Below, in pieces: positions 32,761 through 40,854 of a stretch of DNA of 64,000 nucleotides. A program made the translations under genes and the position numbers. The DNA is taken from positions 7,747 through 71,746 of the forward strand of contig JBOGFI010000254.1 of assembly GCA_050743365.1 (NCBI GenBank), in the 5' to 3' direction. The notes beneath the pieces are model-generated. The model had not been told where the DNA came from. It saw only the letters and a list, made by a program, of their open reading frames with translations, and made no database searches. Numbering within the stretch: position 1 is the first letter of the stretch; each line of letters starts with the position of its first letter. The DNA comes from JBOGFI01 sp050743365 (GTDB taxonomy: Bacteria > Actinomycetota > Acidimicrobiia > IMCC26256 > JACDBD01).

Positions 32761-33138
32761 ATGCCGACCGCGACGCCGATCGCCGCCACCGCCGAGGAGC
32801 TGGCCGCGGTCGCGTACGACGCCGACGGTCTCGTCCCCGCCATCGTCCAGGAGCGGGGGACCGGACAGGTGCTCATGCTCGCCTGGATGGACGACGAAGC
32901 ACTCCGCCGCACGCTCGACGAGGGCCGCACGTGGTTCTGGAGCCGCCGCCGGCAGGAGCACTGGCGCAAGGGCGACACGTCGGGCGACCGGCAGTGGGTC
33001 CGCGAGGCCTACTACGACTGCGACCTCGACACGGTGCTGGTGGTGGTGGAGCAGGAGGGACGGGGCGCGTGCCACACCGGTGAGCGCAGCTGCTTCTTCC
33101 GGGCCTTCGGATCGAGCGCGACGCCGGACACGCGTTGA
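32761..33138 (+). CDS. hisI: Phosphoribosyl-AMP cyclohydrolase
   Basis: A 125-aa HisI without the HisE pyrophosphohydrolase part. Signature: VLMLAWMDDEALRRTLDEGRTWFWSRRRQEHWRKGDTSG, then VREAYYDCDLDTVLVVVEQ (metal Asp/Cys cluster) and GRGACHTGERSCFFR (zinc cysteines). It opens the PRAMP ring in histidine synthesis. Its stop overlaps the trpE start (TTGA), a pairing common in actinobacteria, where hisI precedes trpE. Confidence 0.95.
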   Translation: MPTATPIAATAEELAAVAYDADGLVPAIVQERGTGQVLMLAWMDDEALRRTLDEGRTWFWSRRRQEHWRKGDTSGDRQWVREAYYDCDLDTVLVVVEQEGRGACHTGERSCFFRAFGSSATPDTR

Positions 33139-34661
33139 GCGGGCTTTCGCGCGACGACTTCCTCGCACTGGCGCGCGATCACACCGTCGTCCCGGTGTGG
33201 CGGGAGGTCCTGGCCGACCTCGAGACGCCGCTGTCGGCGTTCGTCAAGCTGGTGGGTGACCGCGAGGGCTTCCTGCTCGAGTCGGTCGAGCACGGCGAGC
33301 GCTGGGGACGGTTCTCGTTCGTGGGTCGCGACCCGGCGCTCACGGTGATCGCCCGCGGGTGGGCGGTGGAGCTCGCGGGGCGCGCCACCCCGCCCCCCGG
33401 CATCCCGACCGGGGAGGGCGCGCTGGCCGCCCTCGAGGCGATCATGTCGTGGTACCGCGCGCCTCGGCTGCCCGATCTGCCGCCGTTCCACGGCGGACTG
33501 GTGGGCTACCTCGGCTACGACGTCGTGCGCGAGATCGAGCGGCTGCCCGACGTTCCCCGCGATGACCTCGACTATCCCGACGCGGTGCTGTCGCTCACCG
33601 GTCACGTCACCGCCTTCGATCACTTCCGCCAGCGCCTGTACCTCATCGAGAACGTGCTGCTGACGCCGGGCGCCCCGGATCGGGATGCCGCGGCCGCCTA
33701 CGACGACGCCCAGTCGCGGCTCGAGGCCCGGGTCGACGAGCTCGCCCGGCCGCTGCCGTACGTGCCGTCGCCGCCCCCGGGTGAGCTCGACGAGCTGCCG
33801 GAGTTCAGGTCGACGATGCCGGGCGGGCTGTTCCAGGCGGCGGTCGAGGCGGCCCGCGAGTACATCCTCGCCGGCGACATCTTCGAGATCATCCTGGCCC
33901 AGCGCTTCGACCTCGAAGGCGAATTCGATCCGTTCGAGGTGTACCGCGTGCTGCGCCAGGTCAACCCGTCGCCGTACATGTACTTCCTCCGTCACGCGGA
34001 GGCGAGCGTCGTCGGATCGTCGCCGGAGGCGCTCGTACAGCTGCTCGACGGTCGCGTCGTCAGTCGTCCGATCGCGGGGACCCGCTGGCGGGGCCGCACC
34101 GAGGAGCACGATCGGCGCATGGCGGCCGAGCTGAGCGAGAACCCCAAGGAGCGCGCCGAGCACATCATGCTGGTCGACCTCGCCCGCAACGACGTCGGAC
34201 GCGTCGTGCGCTTCGGCACGGAGAAGGTGGACGAGCTGATGACGCTCGAGCGCTACTCCCACGTCATGCACCTCACCAGCCAGGTGTCGGGCGAGCTGGC
34301 GGGCGACAAGAACGCGATCGACGTGCTGAGGGCGACGTTCCCCGCCGGTACCGTCAGCGGGGCTCCCAAGGTGCGGGCCATGCAGATCATCGACGAGCTC
34401 GAGCCGGTCAAGCGGGGACCGTACGCGGGAGTGGTCGGCTACCTGGACTTCTCCGGGAACCTCGACACCGCCATCGCCATCCGCACCATGATCTGGCGTA
34501 ACGGGCGAGCGAGCGTGGCGGCGGGGGCAGGCGTCGTCGCCGACTCCGACCCGGACGACGAGGACCTGGAATGCCACAACAAGGCGCGGGCGTTGCTCAC
34601 GGCGGCAGCCGCCGCCCGGCGGCTCGCTCCGCTGTCGAGCCCCACGGAGGCGGTGCGATGA
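33135..34661 (+). CDS. trpE: Anthranilate synthase component I
   Basis: A 508-aa chorismate-utilising enzyme. The N-terminal domain holds the Trp-feedback signature FLLESVEHGERWGRFSFVG; the catalytic domain has ILAQRFDLEG, YMYFLRHAEASVVGSSPEALV, VVSRPIAGTRWRG, EHIMLVDLARNDVGRV, TFPAGTVSGAPKVRAM and RGPYAGVVGYLDFSGNLDTAIAIRTM. The LLES motif favours TrpE over PabB. TTG start overlaps the hisI stop (TTGA). The glutaminase partner trpG and trpD are not in the window. The stop overlaps the next ATG. Confidence 0.92.
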   Translation: MSGLSRDDFLALARDHTVVPVWREVLADLETPLSAFVKLVGDREGFLLESVEHGERWGRFSFVGRDPALTVIARGWAVELAGRATPPPGIPTGEGALAALEAIMSWYRAPRLPDLPPFHGGLVGYLGYDVVREIERLPDVPRDDLDYPDAVLSLTGHVTAFDHFRQRLYLIENVLLTPGAPDRDAAAAYDDAQSRLEARVDELARPLPYVPSPPPGELDELPEFRSTMPGGLFQAAVEAAREYILAGDIFEIILAQRFDLEGEFDPFEVYRVLRQVNPSPYMYFLRHAEASVVGSSPEALVQLLDGRVVSRPIAGTRWRGRTEEHDRRMAAELSENPKERAEHIMLVDLARNDVGRVVRFGTEKVDELMTLERYSHVMHLTSQVSGELAGDKNAIDVLRATFPAGTVSGAPKVRAMQIIDELEPVKRGPYAGVVGYLDFSGNLDTAIAIRTMIWRNGRASVAAGAGVVADSDPDDEDLECHNKARALLTAAAAARRLAPLSSPTEAVR

Positions 34662-35542
34662 GCGAGACGACGTGGATGGCCCGCCCGCCCCGCGACGTCG
34701 TCGTGGCGTCGGGACCCAGCGCGCTCTCGTTCCTTCAGAGCCTGGTGTCGCAGGATCTCGATCGGCTGGCGGACCGGCAGAGCGCGCACTCGTTGCTGCT
34801 GACGCCGCAGGGAAAGCTCGACGTCGACTTCCAAATCGCGCTGGTCGGTGACGAGGCCTGGCTGGTGTGCGAGGGCGGGTTCGGCGAGCATCTCGCCGCC
34901 TCGCTCGATCGGTTCAAGATCAGGGTGCAGGTCGCACTGGCCGAACGCCGGGACTTCGCGGCCCTCGCCGTCCGCGGTCCGGAGCCGGCCGCTCGTACGC
35001 GGCCCGGAGACGACACGGTCGTGGTGCCCGTGCCGTGGCCCGGGGGCGACCGGTTCGACGTGGTCGGTCTTGCCCCGGCCGTCGACGAGGTGGAGGCCGC
35101 GCTGGCAGAGTCCGGGGTGGCTCGAATCGACGATGACGCCTACGAGGCGCTGCGAATCGAGGCCGGCGTCCCCCGGCAGGGGCTCGACACCGACGAGAAG
35201 ACGATCCCCCAGGAAGCGTTTCTGGAGCGCGACGCGGTCTCGTTCGACAAGGGCTGCTTCCTCGGACAGGAGCTCGTGTGCCGCATCGACACGCGGGGTC
35301 GTGTGAACCGTCACCTGCGCAAGCTGGGCTCCATCGAGGGCGACCGCCCGCCGCGAGGCGCCGAGATCCTGGTCGGCGACCGGGTCGTCGGCGCCGTGAC
35401 CAGCTCGGTCGATGCCGGCGAGCTGCCTCCGGCGGCGCTCGGCTACGTGCGCCGCGAGGTCGAGCCCCCCGCCCCGGTGGCGCTGCGCTGGGACGGCGGC
35501 GAAGCGCACGCGGTGGCGGAGGCGCTGCCGATGCAGTTGTGA
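34658..35542 (+). CDS. ygfZ: YgfZ/GcvT-domain folate-binding protein
   Basis: A 294-aa T-protein-like folate-binding protein of the YgfZ family, linked to maintenance of certain Fe-S enzymes. The family motif K-G-C-[FY]-x-G-Q-E is exact: DKGCFLGQELVCRIDTRG. The N-terminal GcvT-like part (ALSFLQSLVSQDLDRLADRQSAHSLLLTPQGKLDVDF) and C-terminal barrel (EILVGDRVVGAVTSSVDAGELPPAALGYVRR) are complete. ATGA overlap with trpE and GTGA overlap with the next gene. Confidence 0.9.
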   Translation: MSETTWMARPPRDVVVASGPSALSFLQSLVSQDLDRLADRQSAHSLLLTPQGKLDVDFQIALVGDEAWLVCEGGFGEHLAASLDRFKIRVQVALAERRDFAALAVRGPEPAARTRPGDDTVVVPVPWPGGDRFDVVGLAPAVDEVEAALAESGVARIDDDAYEALRIEAGVPRQGLDTDEKTIPQEAFLERDAVSFDKGCFLGQELVCRIDTRGRVNRHLRKLGSIEGDRPPRGAEILVGDRVVGAVTSSVDAGELPPAALGYVRREVEPPAPVALRWDGGEAHAVAEALPMQL

Positions 35543-35787
35543 GCACCGCGCTCCTCGTCTACGGCTACCCCGCGTCGGTCGCGGTCATCGCCCGCTGGGT
35601 CCCGGTGGTGCGCGAGCGTCGGTGGGGGTGGCTCGCCGTCCATCACAGCGGCGTGGCGGCGATCGTCACCGGCTGGGCGCTGAAAGGCAACACCCGCAGT
35701 GTGATCGTGAACTCGAGCTGGCTCGTGGCGTCGTCGGTCTGGTTCGCTCTGGGCGGGAGGCGGCAGGCCGGGAACGGTCGACTCTGA
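35539..35787 (+). CDS. Small membrane protein, 82 aa
   Basis: Two hydrophobic segments (LLVYGYPASVAVIARWVPVV and HSGVAAIVTGWALKG...SVIVNSSWLVASSVWFALGG) with charged linkers. GTG start overlaps the YgfZ stop (GTGA), so it is co-translated with it. Unknown family; co-location with ygfZ may be only positional. Confidence 0.65.
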   Translation: MSTALLVYGYPASVAVIARWVPVVRERRWGWLAVHHSGVAAIVTGWALKGNTRSVIVNSSWLVASSVWFALGGRRQAGNGRL

Positions 35788-35820
35788 CCGTGCTATCAGT
35801 TACCTAGAAACGCGCACTGA

Positions 35821-37287
35821 TCAGCGCGCCGCGGGGATCTCCACCACGAACCGGGTGCCGGCGCCGTCGACGCGCTGGGCCTCGGCGGTCCCGCCCATCG
35901 CAGCCGACAGCTCGCGCACGATGGCGAGGCCGAGCCCGGTGCCGACCTTGCGGCCCGGCGCAGTACGTGAGGTGTAGAGCCGGTCGAAGACGCGCGGCAG
36001 GTCGGCGGGGTCGATGCCGGGCCCGTCGTCGTCGACCCGGAGCTGCACGCGCCCGTCTCGTGCCGTCACCCCGATCGTGACGCGCGACTGTGCGTACTTC
36101 AGCGCGTTCTCCACCAGGTTGGCGACGATCTGCCCCAGACGCTCGGCGTCGGCGTCGGCGGGGACCGGCTCGCCGGCGGTGAGCGCCAGCTCCACCCCGA
36201 TCTCGGAGGCCTCGGGCCGGAACGCCTCCACCGCCTCGCCCACGACGTGCCGGGCGTCGACCGGCTGCGGGGTCAGCGAGAACTGGTGCGCGTCGAGGCG
36301 GGCCAGGTCGAGCAGGTCGGCGACCAACCGCTCGAGCCGGCGGGCCTCCGAGGCGATGATGGCAGCCGCACGCGCCTGGTCCTCTCGCCCTTCGACAGCG
36401 CCGTCGGCGATGGCCTCGGCGTAGCCCTTGATGGAGGTCAACGGCGTGCGGAGGTCGTGCGAGACGCTCAGGAGGAAGCCCCGCTCGAGGCCGCGCGCGG
36501 CTTCGAGCTCGGCCGCCATCCGGTCGAGGGCATGCCCGAGGCCCGCCAGCTCGTCGTCGGCGTGGCGGCCGAGGCCGACGCGGGCCGACAGGTCGCCGGC
36601 GGCGATCCTCCTCGCCACGCTCTCCATCGCCGCGAGCGGGCGCGTCAGGCGGCCGGCGAGATAGGCGGCCACCAGGATCGCGACCACGAGGGCGAGGCCG
36701 GCGGCCAGCAGGAAGAACGGCGCGGCGCGTCCGAGCGGGTTGGTCTCGATGTCCTCGGTGACGATCAGCACCGGGGTGTTGGCCGCGTCATCGGCGGCGA
36801 GCGGCTCGGCCACGAACGCCACCGAACCGCGATGTCCGCTCTGCTCCCGCCCGTTCGTCAGAGCCTCGACGTCGAGATCGTCGGGCTCCAGGCCCTCGGG
36901 CAGCGCCAGGAGGCCGGCGTCGGCGGCCGCGGGTCCTGCACCGAGGATCCCGGTGACGTCCTCGACCACGCGTCCGTCGCCGGTGATCACGACGGCGGTG
37001 CCACCGGAGATGCGCAGGACACCACTCACGAGATCCGCGATCTGCCTCCGAACGCCATCAGCGTTGCTTCCGGGATTGGCGCGCAGGCGCTGAAACCGGT
37101 CGCGCAGTCGGTCCAGCGCGTCAGCGACGGGTGGAGCATCCTCCCGGAGGTCGCGGATGGCGGCGTCGGTGGCGGTCCGGCGGGCGAGGGCGGCGGTGCC
37201 GGCGGCGCTGAGCACCAGCACCCCGAACGCGACCACCACGATGGCGACGAGCAGCCGCGTGCGGAAGCGCGGGGTCGGGCGTCTCAC
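35821..37287 (-). CDS. Two-component sensor histidine kinase
   Basis: A 488-aa membrane histidine kinase. TM1 near 10-32 (LLVAIVVVAFGVLVLSAAGTAAL), extracytoplasmic sensor of about 150 residues, TM2 near 188-210 (PFFLLAAGLALVVAILVAAYLAG), HAMP domain (RRIAAGDLSARV), H-box FLLSVSHDLRTPLTSIKGYAEAI, N-box VANLVENALKYA, G1 VDDDGPGIDPADL and G2 GTGLGLAIVRELSAAMGG. GTG start overlaps the response regulator stop (GTGA). Signal unknown. Confidence 0.93.
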   Translation of the reverse strand: MRRPTPRFRTRLLVAIVVVAFGVLVLSAAGTAALARRTATDAAIRDLREDAPPVADALDRLRDRFQRLRANPGSNADGVRRQIADLVSGVLRISGGTAVVITGDGRVVEDVTGILGAGPAAADAGLLALPEGLEPDDLDVEALTNGREQSGHRGSVAFVAEPLAADDAANTPVLIVTEDIETNPLGRAAPFFLLAAGLALVVAILVAAYLAGRLTRPLAAMESVARRIAAGDLSARVGLGRHADDELAGLGHALDRMAAELEAARGLERGFLLSVSHDLRTPLTSIKGYAEAIADGAVEGREDQARAAAIIASEARRLERLVADLLDLARLDAHQFSLTPQPVDARHVVGEAVEAFRPEASEIGVELALTAGEPVPADADAERLGQIVANLVENALKYAQSRVTIGVTARDGRVQLRVDDDGPGIDPADLPRVFDRLYTSRTAPGRKVGTGLGLAIVRELSAAMGGTAEAQRVDGAGTRFVVEIPAAR

Positions 37288-38000
37288 CGGCGGGAGGCGG
37301 GCCGCTCCGGCGCCGAGGACTCGAGTCGGTAGCCGACGCCGCGCACGGTCTTGATCGTGACCGCGTCGCCGAGCTTCTTGCGGACCTGCGCGATGTGCAC
37401 GTCGACGGTCCGGGCGTCGCCGAACCAGTCGTAGCCCCACACGCCGTCGAGGATCTGCTGACGGCTGAGCGCGAGGCCGGGACGTTCGGCGAGGTAGCGG
37501 AGGAGGTCGAGCTCCTTTGTCGTCAGCTCGACCGGCTCGTCGTCGACGCGGACCTCGCGGCGCCCGACGTCGACGGTGGCCCGCCCCGCTTGCAGGACCT
37601 CGGGCGCGGGGCCGCCGTCGGTACGGCGCAGCACCGCCTTCACCCGCGCCACGAGCTCGGCGGGTGAGAACGGCTTCGTGAGGTAGTCGTCCGCCCCGAG
37701 CTCGAGGCCCAGCACCCGGTCGACCTCGCCGTCACGGGCGGTGAGGAAGATGATCGGGATCTGCGACGTGGCCCGGATCCGCTTGCACACCTCCAGGCCG
37801 TCGAGGTCGGGCAGACCGACGTCGAGCACGACCAGACGGGGCCGGTGGTCGCGCACCGCCCGAAGGCCCGCCTCGCCGTCGGCCGCCTGGAGGACCCGGA
37901 AGCCCTCCCGCGCGAGGTAGAGGTCGACGAGATCGGCGATGTTGGCCTCGTCGTCGACCACGACGATCGTCCCCTTGCTGTCACTGGCCATCGTGCCCAT
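37284..38000 (-). CDS. OmpR-family response regulator
   Basis: A 238-aa regulator: receiver TIVVVDDEANIADLVDLYL with phospho-acceptor in LVVLDVGLPDLDGLEVC, conserved Thr/Lys in IIFLTARDGEVDRVLGLELGADDYLTKPFSPAELVARV, and a winged-helix output domain (LTTKELDLLRYLAERPGLALSRQQILDGVWGYDWFGDARTVDVHIAQVRKKL). It forms an operon with the kinase that follows. ATG 38000 or 37991 could start it. Targets unknown. Confidence 0.93.
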   Translation of the reverse strand: MGTMASDSKGTIVVVDDEANIADLVDLYLAREGFRVLQAADGEAGLRAVRDHRPRLVVLDVGLPDLDGLEVCKRIRATSQIPIIFLTARDGEVDRVLGLELGADDYLTKPFSPAELVARVKAVLRRTDGGPAPEVLQAGRATVDVGRREVRVDDEPVELTTKELDLLRYLAERPGLALSRQQILDGVWGYDWFGDARTVDVHIAQVRKKLGDAVTIKTVRGVGYRLESSAPERPASRR

Positions 38001-38091
38001 GGTCGCACGATCTCCCGTCCGAGCGGTGCCAGAGCAACCCCAGTGTCCGACGCGTTCGCGGCGCGGCGATGAGGAGAACGTTCGTGGATTG

Positions 38092-39264
38092 TTAGGCGTC
38101 GAGCCGGTTGGTACGGGCGATGTCGCCCAGCCAGCGGGCGCTCGGCTTGGGGGTGCGCTCCTGGGTCTCCCGGTCCACGGCGATGAGGCCGAACGTGGGC
38201 TTGTAGCCGAGGGCCCACTCGAAGTTGTCCATCGCCGACCAGCAGAAGTAGCCGCGGACGTCGATGCCGTCGTCGAGGCAGCGGCGGAGGCCGCGGAGCG
38301 CCTCGGTGACGTACTCGATGCGCTGGCTGTCGTCGTCGGTGCCGATGCCGTTCTCGGTGACGTAGATCGGCACCTGCGCGATCTCGGCCGCCCGCCGCAC
38401 CGTCGCCTCGAGCGACTGGGGCCAGAACTCGTAGCCCATGAGCGTGGTGCGCACGCCCTCCTCGGGGCCCAGAATGCCGTCGGGGCCGAACCGGAGCCGG
38501 CTGTACATCTGCGCTCCGAGGTAGTCGTCGCCGCGCGCCGCCTCCAGGAAGACGTCCTCCATGCGGTGGCGGGCGTCGTGCATCGCCGCCTCGCCCCCCG
38601 GTACGGCCTGGAAGTCCTGCATCGAGAGCGTCAGCCCGACCGGCGCGTCGCCGGGTCCGGCCTTGATGGCGTCGTAGGCGAGGCGATGGGCGCGGATGAT
38701 GGTGTCGTTGGCGCGCTGGTACGCGTCGAGGTCGCGCTTGCCGGGCGGGAACACACCGAGGTAATGGCCCATGAGCGCCACGATGTTGGGCTCGTTGATC
38801 GTGCAGTGGATGCCGACGTCCTCGCCGAGATGGCCGGCGGCCCGCTCGCAGAACCGGGCAAAGCGCTCCGCCGTGACCGGGTCTTCCCAGCGGGCGGTAC
38901 CCACGACTGCCCACCTCGGCGTCGTGAAGTGGTGGTAGGTCACCACCGGCACGAGACCGTGCGCCCGGCAGCACGCGATCATGCGGTGGTAATGGTCGAT
39001 GGCGTTGCGCGAGAACTCACCCTCCTCCGGCTCGATGCGCGACCACTCGAGCGAGAACCGGTACGCCCCGAACCCGAGGTCCGCGAGCAGGGCGATGTCG
39101 TCGGGGTAGCGCCAGAAGTGGTCGCACGCGTCGCCCGACGGCTCCACGCACGGCGAGTCGGGATTGTGCTCCCACATCCACCAGTCGTTGTTCCAGTTGC
39201 CTCCCTCCACCTGGTGCGCGGCGGTGGCGGTGCCCCACACGAACCCGTCGGGAAACTCGATCAT
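38092..39264 (-). CDS. Glycoside hydrolase family 1 beta-glucosidase
   Basis: A 390-aa GH1 enzyme. FPDGFVWGTATAAHQVEGG at the N-terminus, AYRFSLEWSRIEPEEGEF, acid/base Glu in HCTINEPNIVALMGHYLG, nucleophile Glu in VPIYVTENGIGTDDD and VRGYFCWSAMDNFEWALGYKPTFGL. It hydrolyses beta-glucosides or related sugars; length is a little short of the usual 440-460, with a compact C-terminus but all catalytic blocks present. Leaderless ATG 8 bases behind TAGATT. Cytoplasmic. Confidence 0.9.
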   Translation of the reverse strand: MIEFPDGFVWGTATAAHQVEGGNWNNDWWMWEHNPDSPCVEPSGDACDHFWRYPDDIALLADLGFGAYRFSLEWSRIEPEEGEFSRNAIDHYHRMIACCRAHGLVPVVTYHHFTTPRWAVVGTARWEDPVTAERFARFCERAAGHLGEDVGIHCTINEPNIVALMGHYLGVFPPGKRDLDAYQRANDTIIRAHRLAYDAIKAGPGDAPVGLTLSMQDFQAVPGGEAAMHDARHRMEDVFLEAARGDDYLGAQMYSRLRFGPDGILGPEEGVRTTLMGYEFWPQSLEATVRRAAEIAQVPIYVTENGIGTDDDSQRIEYVTEALRGLRRCLDDGIDVRGYFCWSAMDNFEWALGYKPTFGLIAVDRETQERTPKPSARWLGDIARTNRLDA

Positions 39265-39272
39265 GGGCGGGG

Positions 39273-39278
39273 AATCTA
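39273..39278 (-). promoter_or_regulatory. -10 box (TAGATT), leaderless promoter of the beta-glucosidase gene
   Basis: TAGATT ends 8 bases before ATG 39264. Confidence 0.5.
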
Positions 39279-39290
39279 GGCGGTCCGCCG

Positions 39291-39296
39291 TACACT
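39291..39296 (+). promoter_or_regulatory. -10 box (TACACT), leaderless promoter of trpC
   Basis: TACACT ends 9 bases before ATG 39306; divergent starts are 41 bases apart. Confidence 0.55.
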
Positions 39297-39305
39297 GCGT
39301 CGGCG

Positions 39306-40106
39306 ATGGGCGTGCTGGACGAGATCCTGGCGGCGAAGCGCGACGAGGTGACGCTGCTGCATCAGCCGGCCGCTCGCGACGCGATCCGCAAGGCCGCGCT
39401 CGAGGCGCCGCCGCCCCGCGACTTCGTCGGGGCACTGCGCCGCGAGGACGGCCGCCTCGCCGTCGTGGCCGAGATCAAGCGCCGATCGCCCTCGAAGGGA
39501 GAGCTCGCGCCCGGGCTCGATCCGGGGGTCACCGCCAAGGCCTACGAAACGGGTGGCGCGGCGGCTCTGTCGGTGCTGACCGACCGGCCGTTCTTCAGCG
39601 GGTCGGTCGACGACCTGCGCGCCGCCCGCGACGTCACGAGCCTGCCGGTGCTGCGCAAGGACTTCACCATCGACGAGACGCAGGTGTTCGAGGGGCGCGC
39701 CATCGGCGCCGACGCGCTGCTACTCATCGTCGCCGCGCTGCCCGACGACCCCCTGCTGGCCGACCTGCACGCGCTGGCGGTCGAGCTCGGCCTGGCCGCG
39801 GTGGTCGAGGTGCACGACGAGACGGAGCTCGACCGGGCTCTGATCGCCGGCGCCCGCGTGGTGGGGGTGAACTGCCGGGACCTCGGCACGTTCGAGGAGG
39901 ACCTGGCGGTGGCCGAGCATCTGGCGGTCCGGATCCCGCCCGGCGTGGTCGCGGTGGCCGAGAGCGCGATCCGCGGGCCGGGCGACGCCCGCCGCATGGC
40001 CGGCGCCGGCTTCGACGCGGTGCTCGTCGGGGAGACGCTCGTGCGCTCGCCGGACCCCACCGCCGCGGTGCGGGAGCTGGCCGGGCTCTCGGCGCGGCGG
40101 CGTTGA
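39306..40106 (+). CDS. trpC: Indole-3-glycerol-phosphate synthase
   Basis: A 266-aa TIM barrel that closes the indole ring from CdRP. Motifs: MGVLDEILAAKRDEV, VVAEIKRRSPSKGELAPGLDP (catalytic Lys), LSVLTDRPFFSGSVDDL, PVLRKDFTIDETQVFEGR, VGVNCRDLGTFEEDL, VAVAESAIRG and FDAVLVGETLVRSPDP. It heads trpC-F-B-A. Monofunctional; trpD is absent next to it. Confidence 0.96.
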   Translation: MGVLDEILAAKRDEVTLLHQPAARDAIRKAALEAPPPRDFVGALRREDGRLAVVAEIKRRSPSKGELAPGLDPGVTAKAYETGGAAALSVLTDRPFFSGSVDDLRAARDVTSLPVLRKDFTIDETQVFEGRAIGADALLLIVAALPDDPLLADLHALAVELGLAAVVEVHDETELDRALIAGARVVGVNCRDLGTFEEDLAVAEHLAVRIPPGVVAVAESAIRGPGDARRMAGAGFDAVLVGETLVRSPDPTAAVRELAGLSARRR

Positions 40107-40134
40107 TCGGCACGGGCGGCGGCGAGCGGTCCGG

Positions 40135-40140
40135 TACCTT
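40135..40140 (+). promoter_or_regulatory. -10 box (TACCTT) before trpF
   Basis: TACCTT ends 8 bases before ATG 40149, in the 42-base gap after trpC. Confidence 0.4.
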
Positions 40141-40148
40141 CTCCTGCG

Positions 40149-40829
40149 ATGTTCGTGAAGGTGTGCGGCATCACGTCCGAGGACGACGCCCTCCTGGCGG
40201 TCGCCCTGGGCGCCGACGCGCTCGGGTTCGTCCTCGCGCCCGGAAGCCCGCGCCAGGTGCGGCCGTCCGAGGCGCGTGACATCGTCAGCCGCCTCCCGCG
40301 CGGCGAGGTGATCACCGTCGGCGTCTTCCGCGACGAGCGTCCCGAGCGCGTGGCCGAGATCGTCAACACCGTCGGCCTCAAGGGAGCGCAGCTGCACGGC
40401 CGCGAGCCGCTCTCCGACGTCCGTTACGTGCGGGAGCGGGTACCGCTGGTGATCCAGGCGTTCGCGGCCGGGGACCCGGCGGTGGCGGCGGCGGCCAACG
40501 GCCCCGCCGACGTCGTGCTCATCGACGCGCCCGCCCCCGGCTCGGGCCGGGTGTTCGACTGGGCGTTGGCCGAGCGCCCGCCGGGCGGCATGCGCCTCCT
40601 GCTCGCGGGCGGCCTGACGCCCGGCAACGTGGGGCCCGCCATCCGGCAGGTGCGTCCCTGGGGCGTCGACGTGTCGAGCGGCGTCGAGACGTCGCCGGGC
40701 AGCGGCCGGAAGGACCCTCGCCGGCTGAGGCGGTTCGTGGAGGCGGCGAAGGAGGCGGGCCGTGAGCTCGCGCAGGAGGGATGGGTCGCCGGTCCCGACC
40801 TCCCCTACGACTGGCAGGACGAGGAGTAG
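40149..40829 (+). CDS. trpF: Phosphoribosylanthranilate isomerase
   Basis: A 226-aa TIM barrel isomerising PRA to CdRP. Motifs: FVKVCGITSEDDALL (catalytic Cys), ADALGFVLAPGSPRQV, GAQLHGREP, VVLIDAPAPGSGRVFDWAL (catalytic Asp) and LLLAGGLTPGNVGPAIRQV, GVDVSSGVETSPGSGRKDP. Presence of trpF means HisA at 27798 need not serve both pathways as PriA does in many actinobacteria. Confidence 0.94.
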   Translation: MFVKVCGITSEDDALLAVALGADALGFVLAPGSPRQVRPSEARDIVSRLPRGEVITVGVFRDERPERVAEIVNTVGLKGAQLHGREPLSDVRYVRERVPLVIQAFAAGDPAVAAAANGPADVVLIDAPAPGSGRVFDWALAERPPGGMRLLLAGGLTPGNVGPAIRQVRPWGVDVSSGVETSPGSGRKDPRRLRRFVEAAKEAGRELAQEGWVAGPDLPYDWQDEE

Positions 40830-40841
40830 CGGGGACCCCCG

Positions 40842-40847
40842 TATCAT
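40842..40847 (+). promoter_or_regulatory. -10 box (TATCAT) before trpB
   Basis: TATCAT ends 7 bases before ATG 40855, in the 25-base gap after trpF. Confidence 0.4.
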
Positions 40848-40854
40848 CGCCCGC

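Noticed and set aside
35811..35828. CGCGC...GCGCG palindrome between the small membrane protein and the kinase
   Set aside because: Only 5 pairs with an 8-base loop; too weak to call as a terminator.
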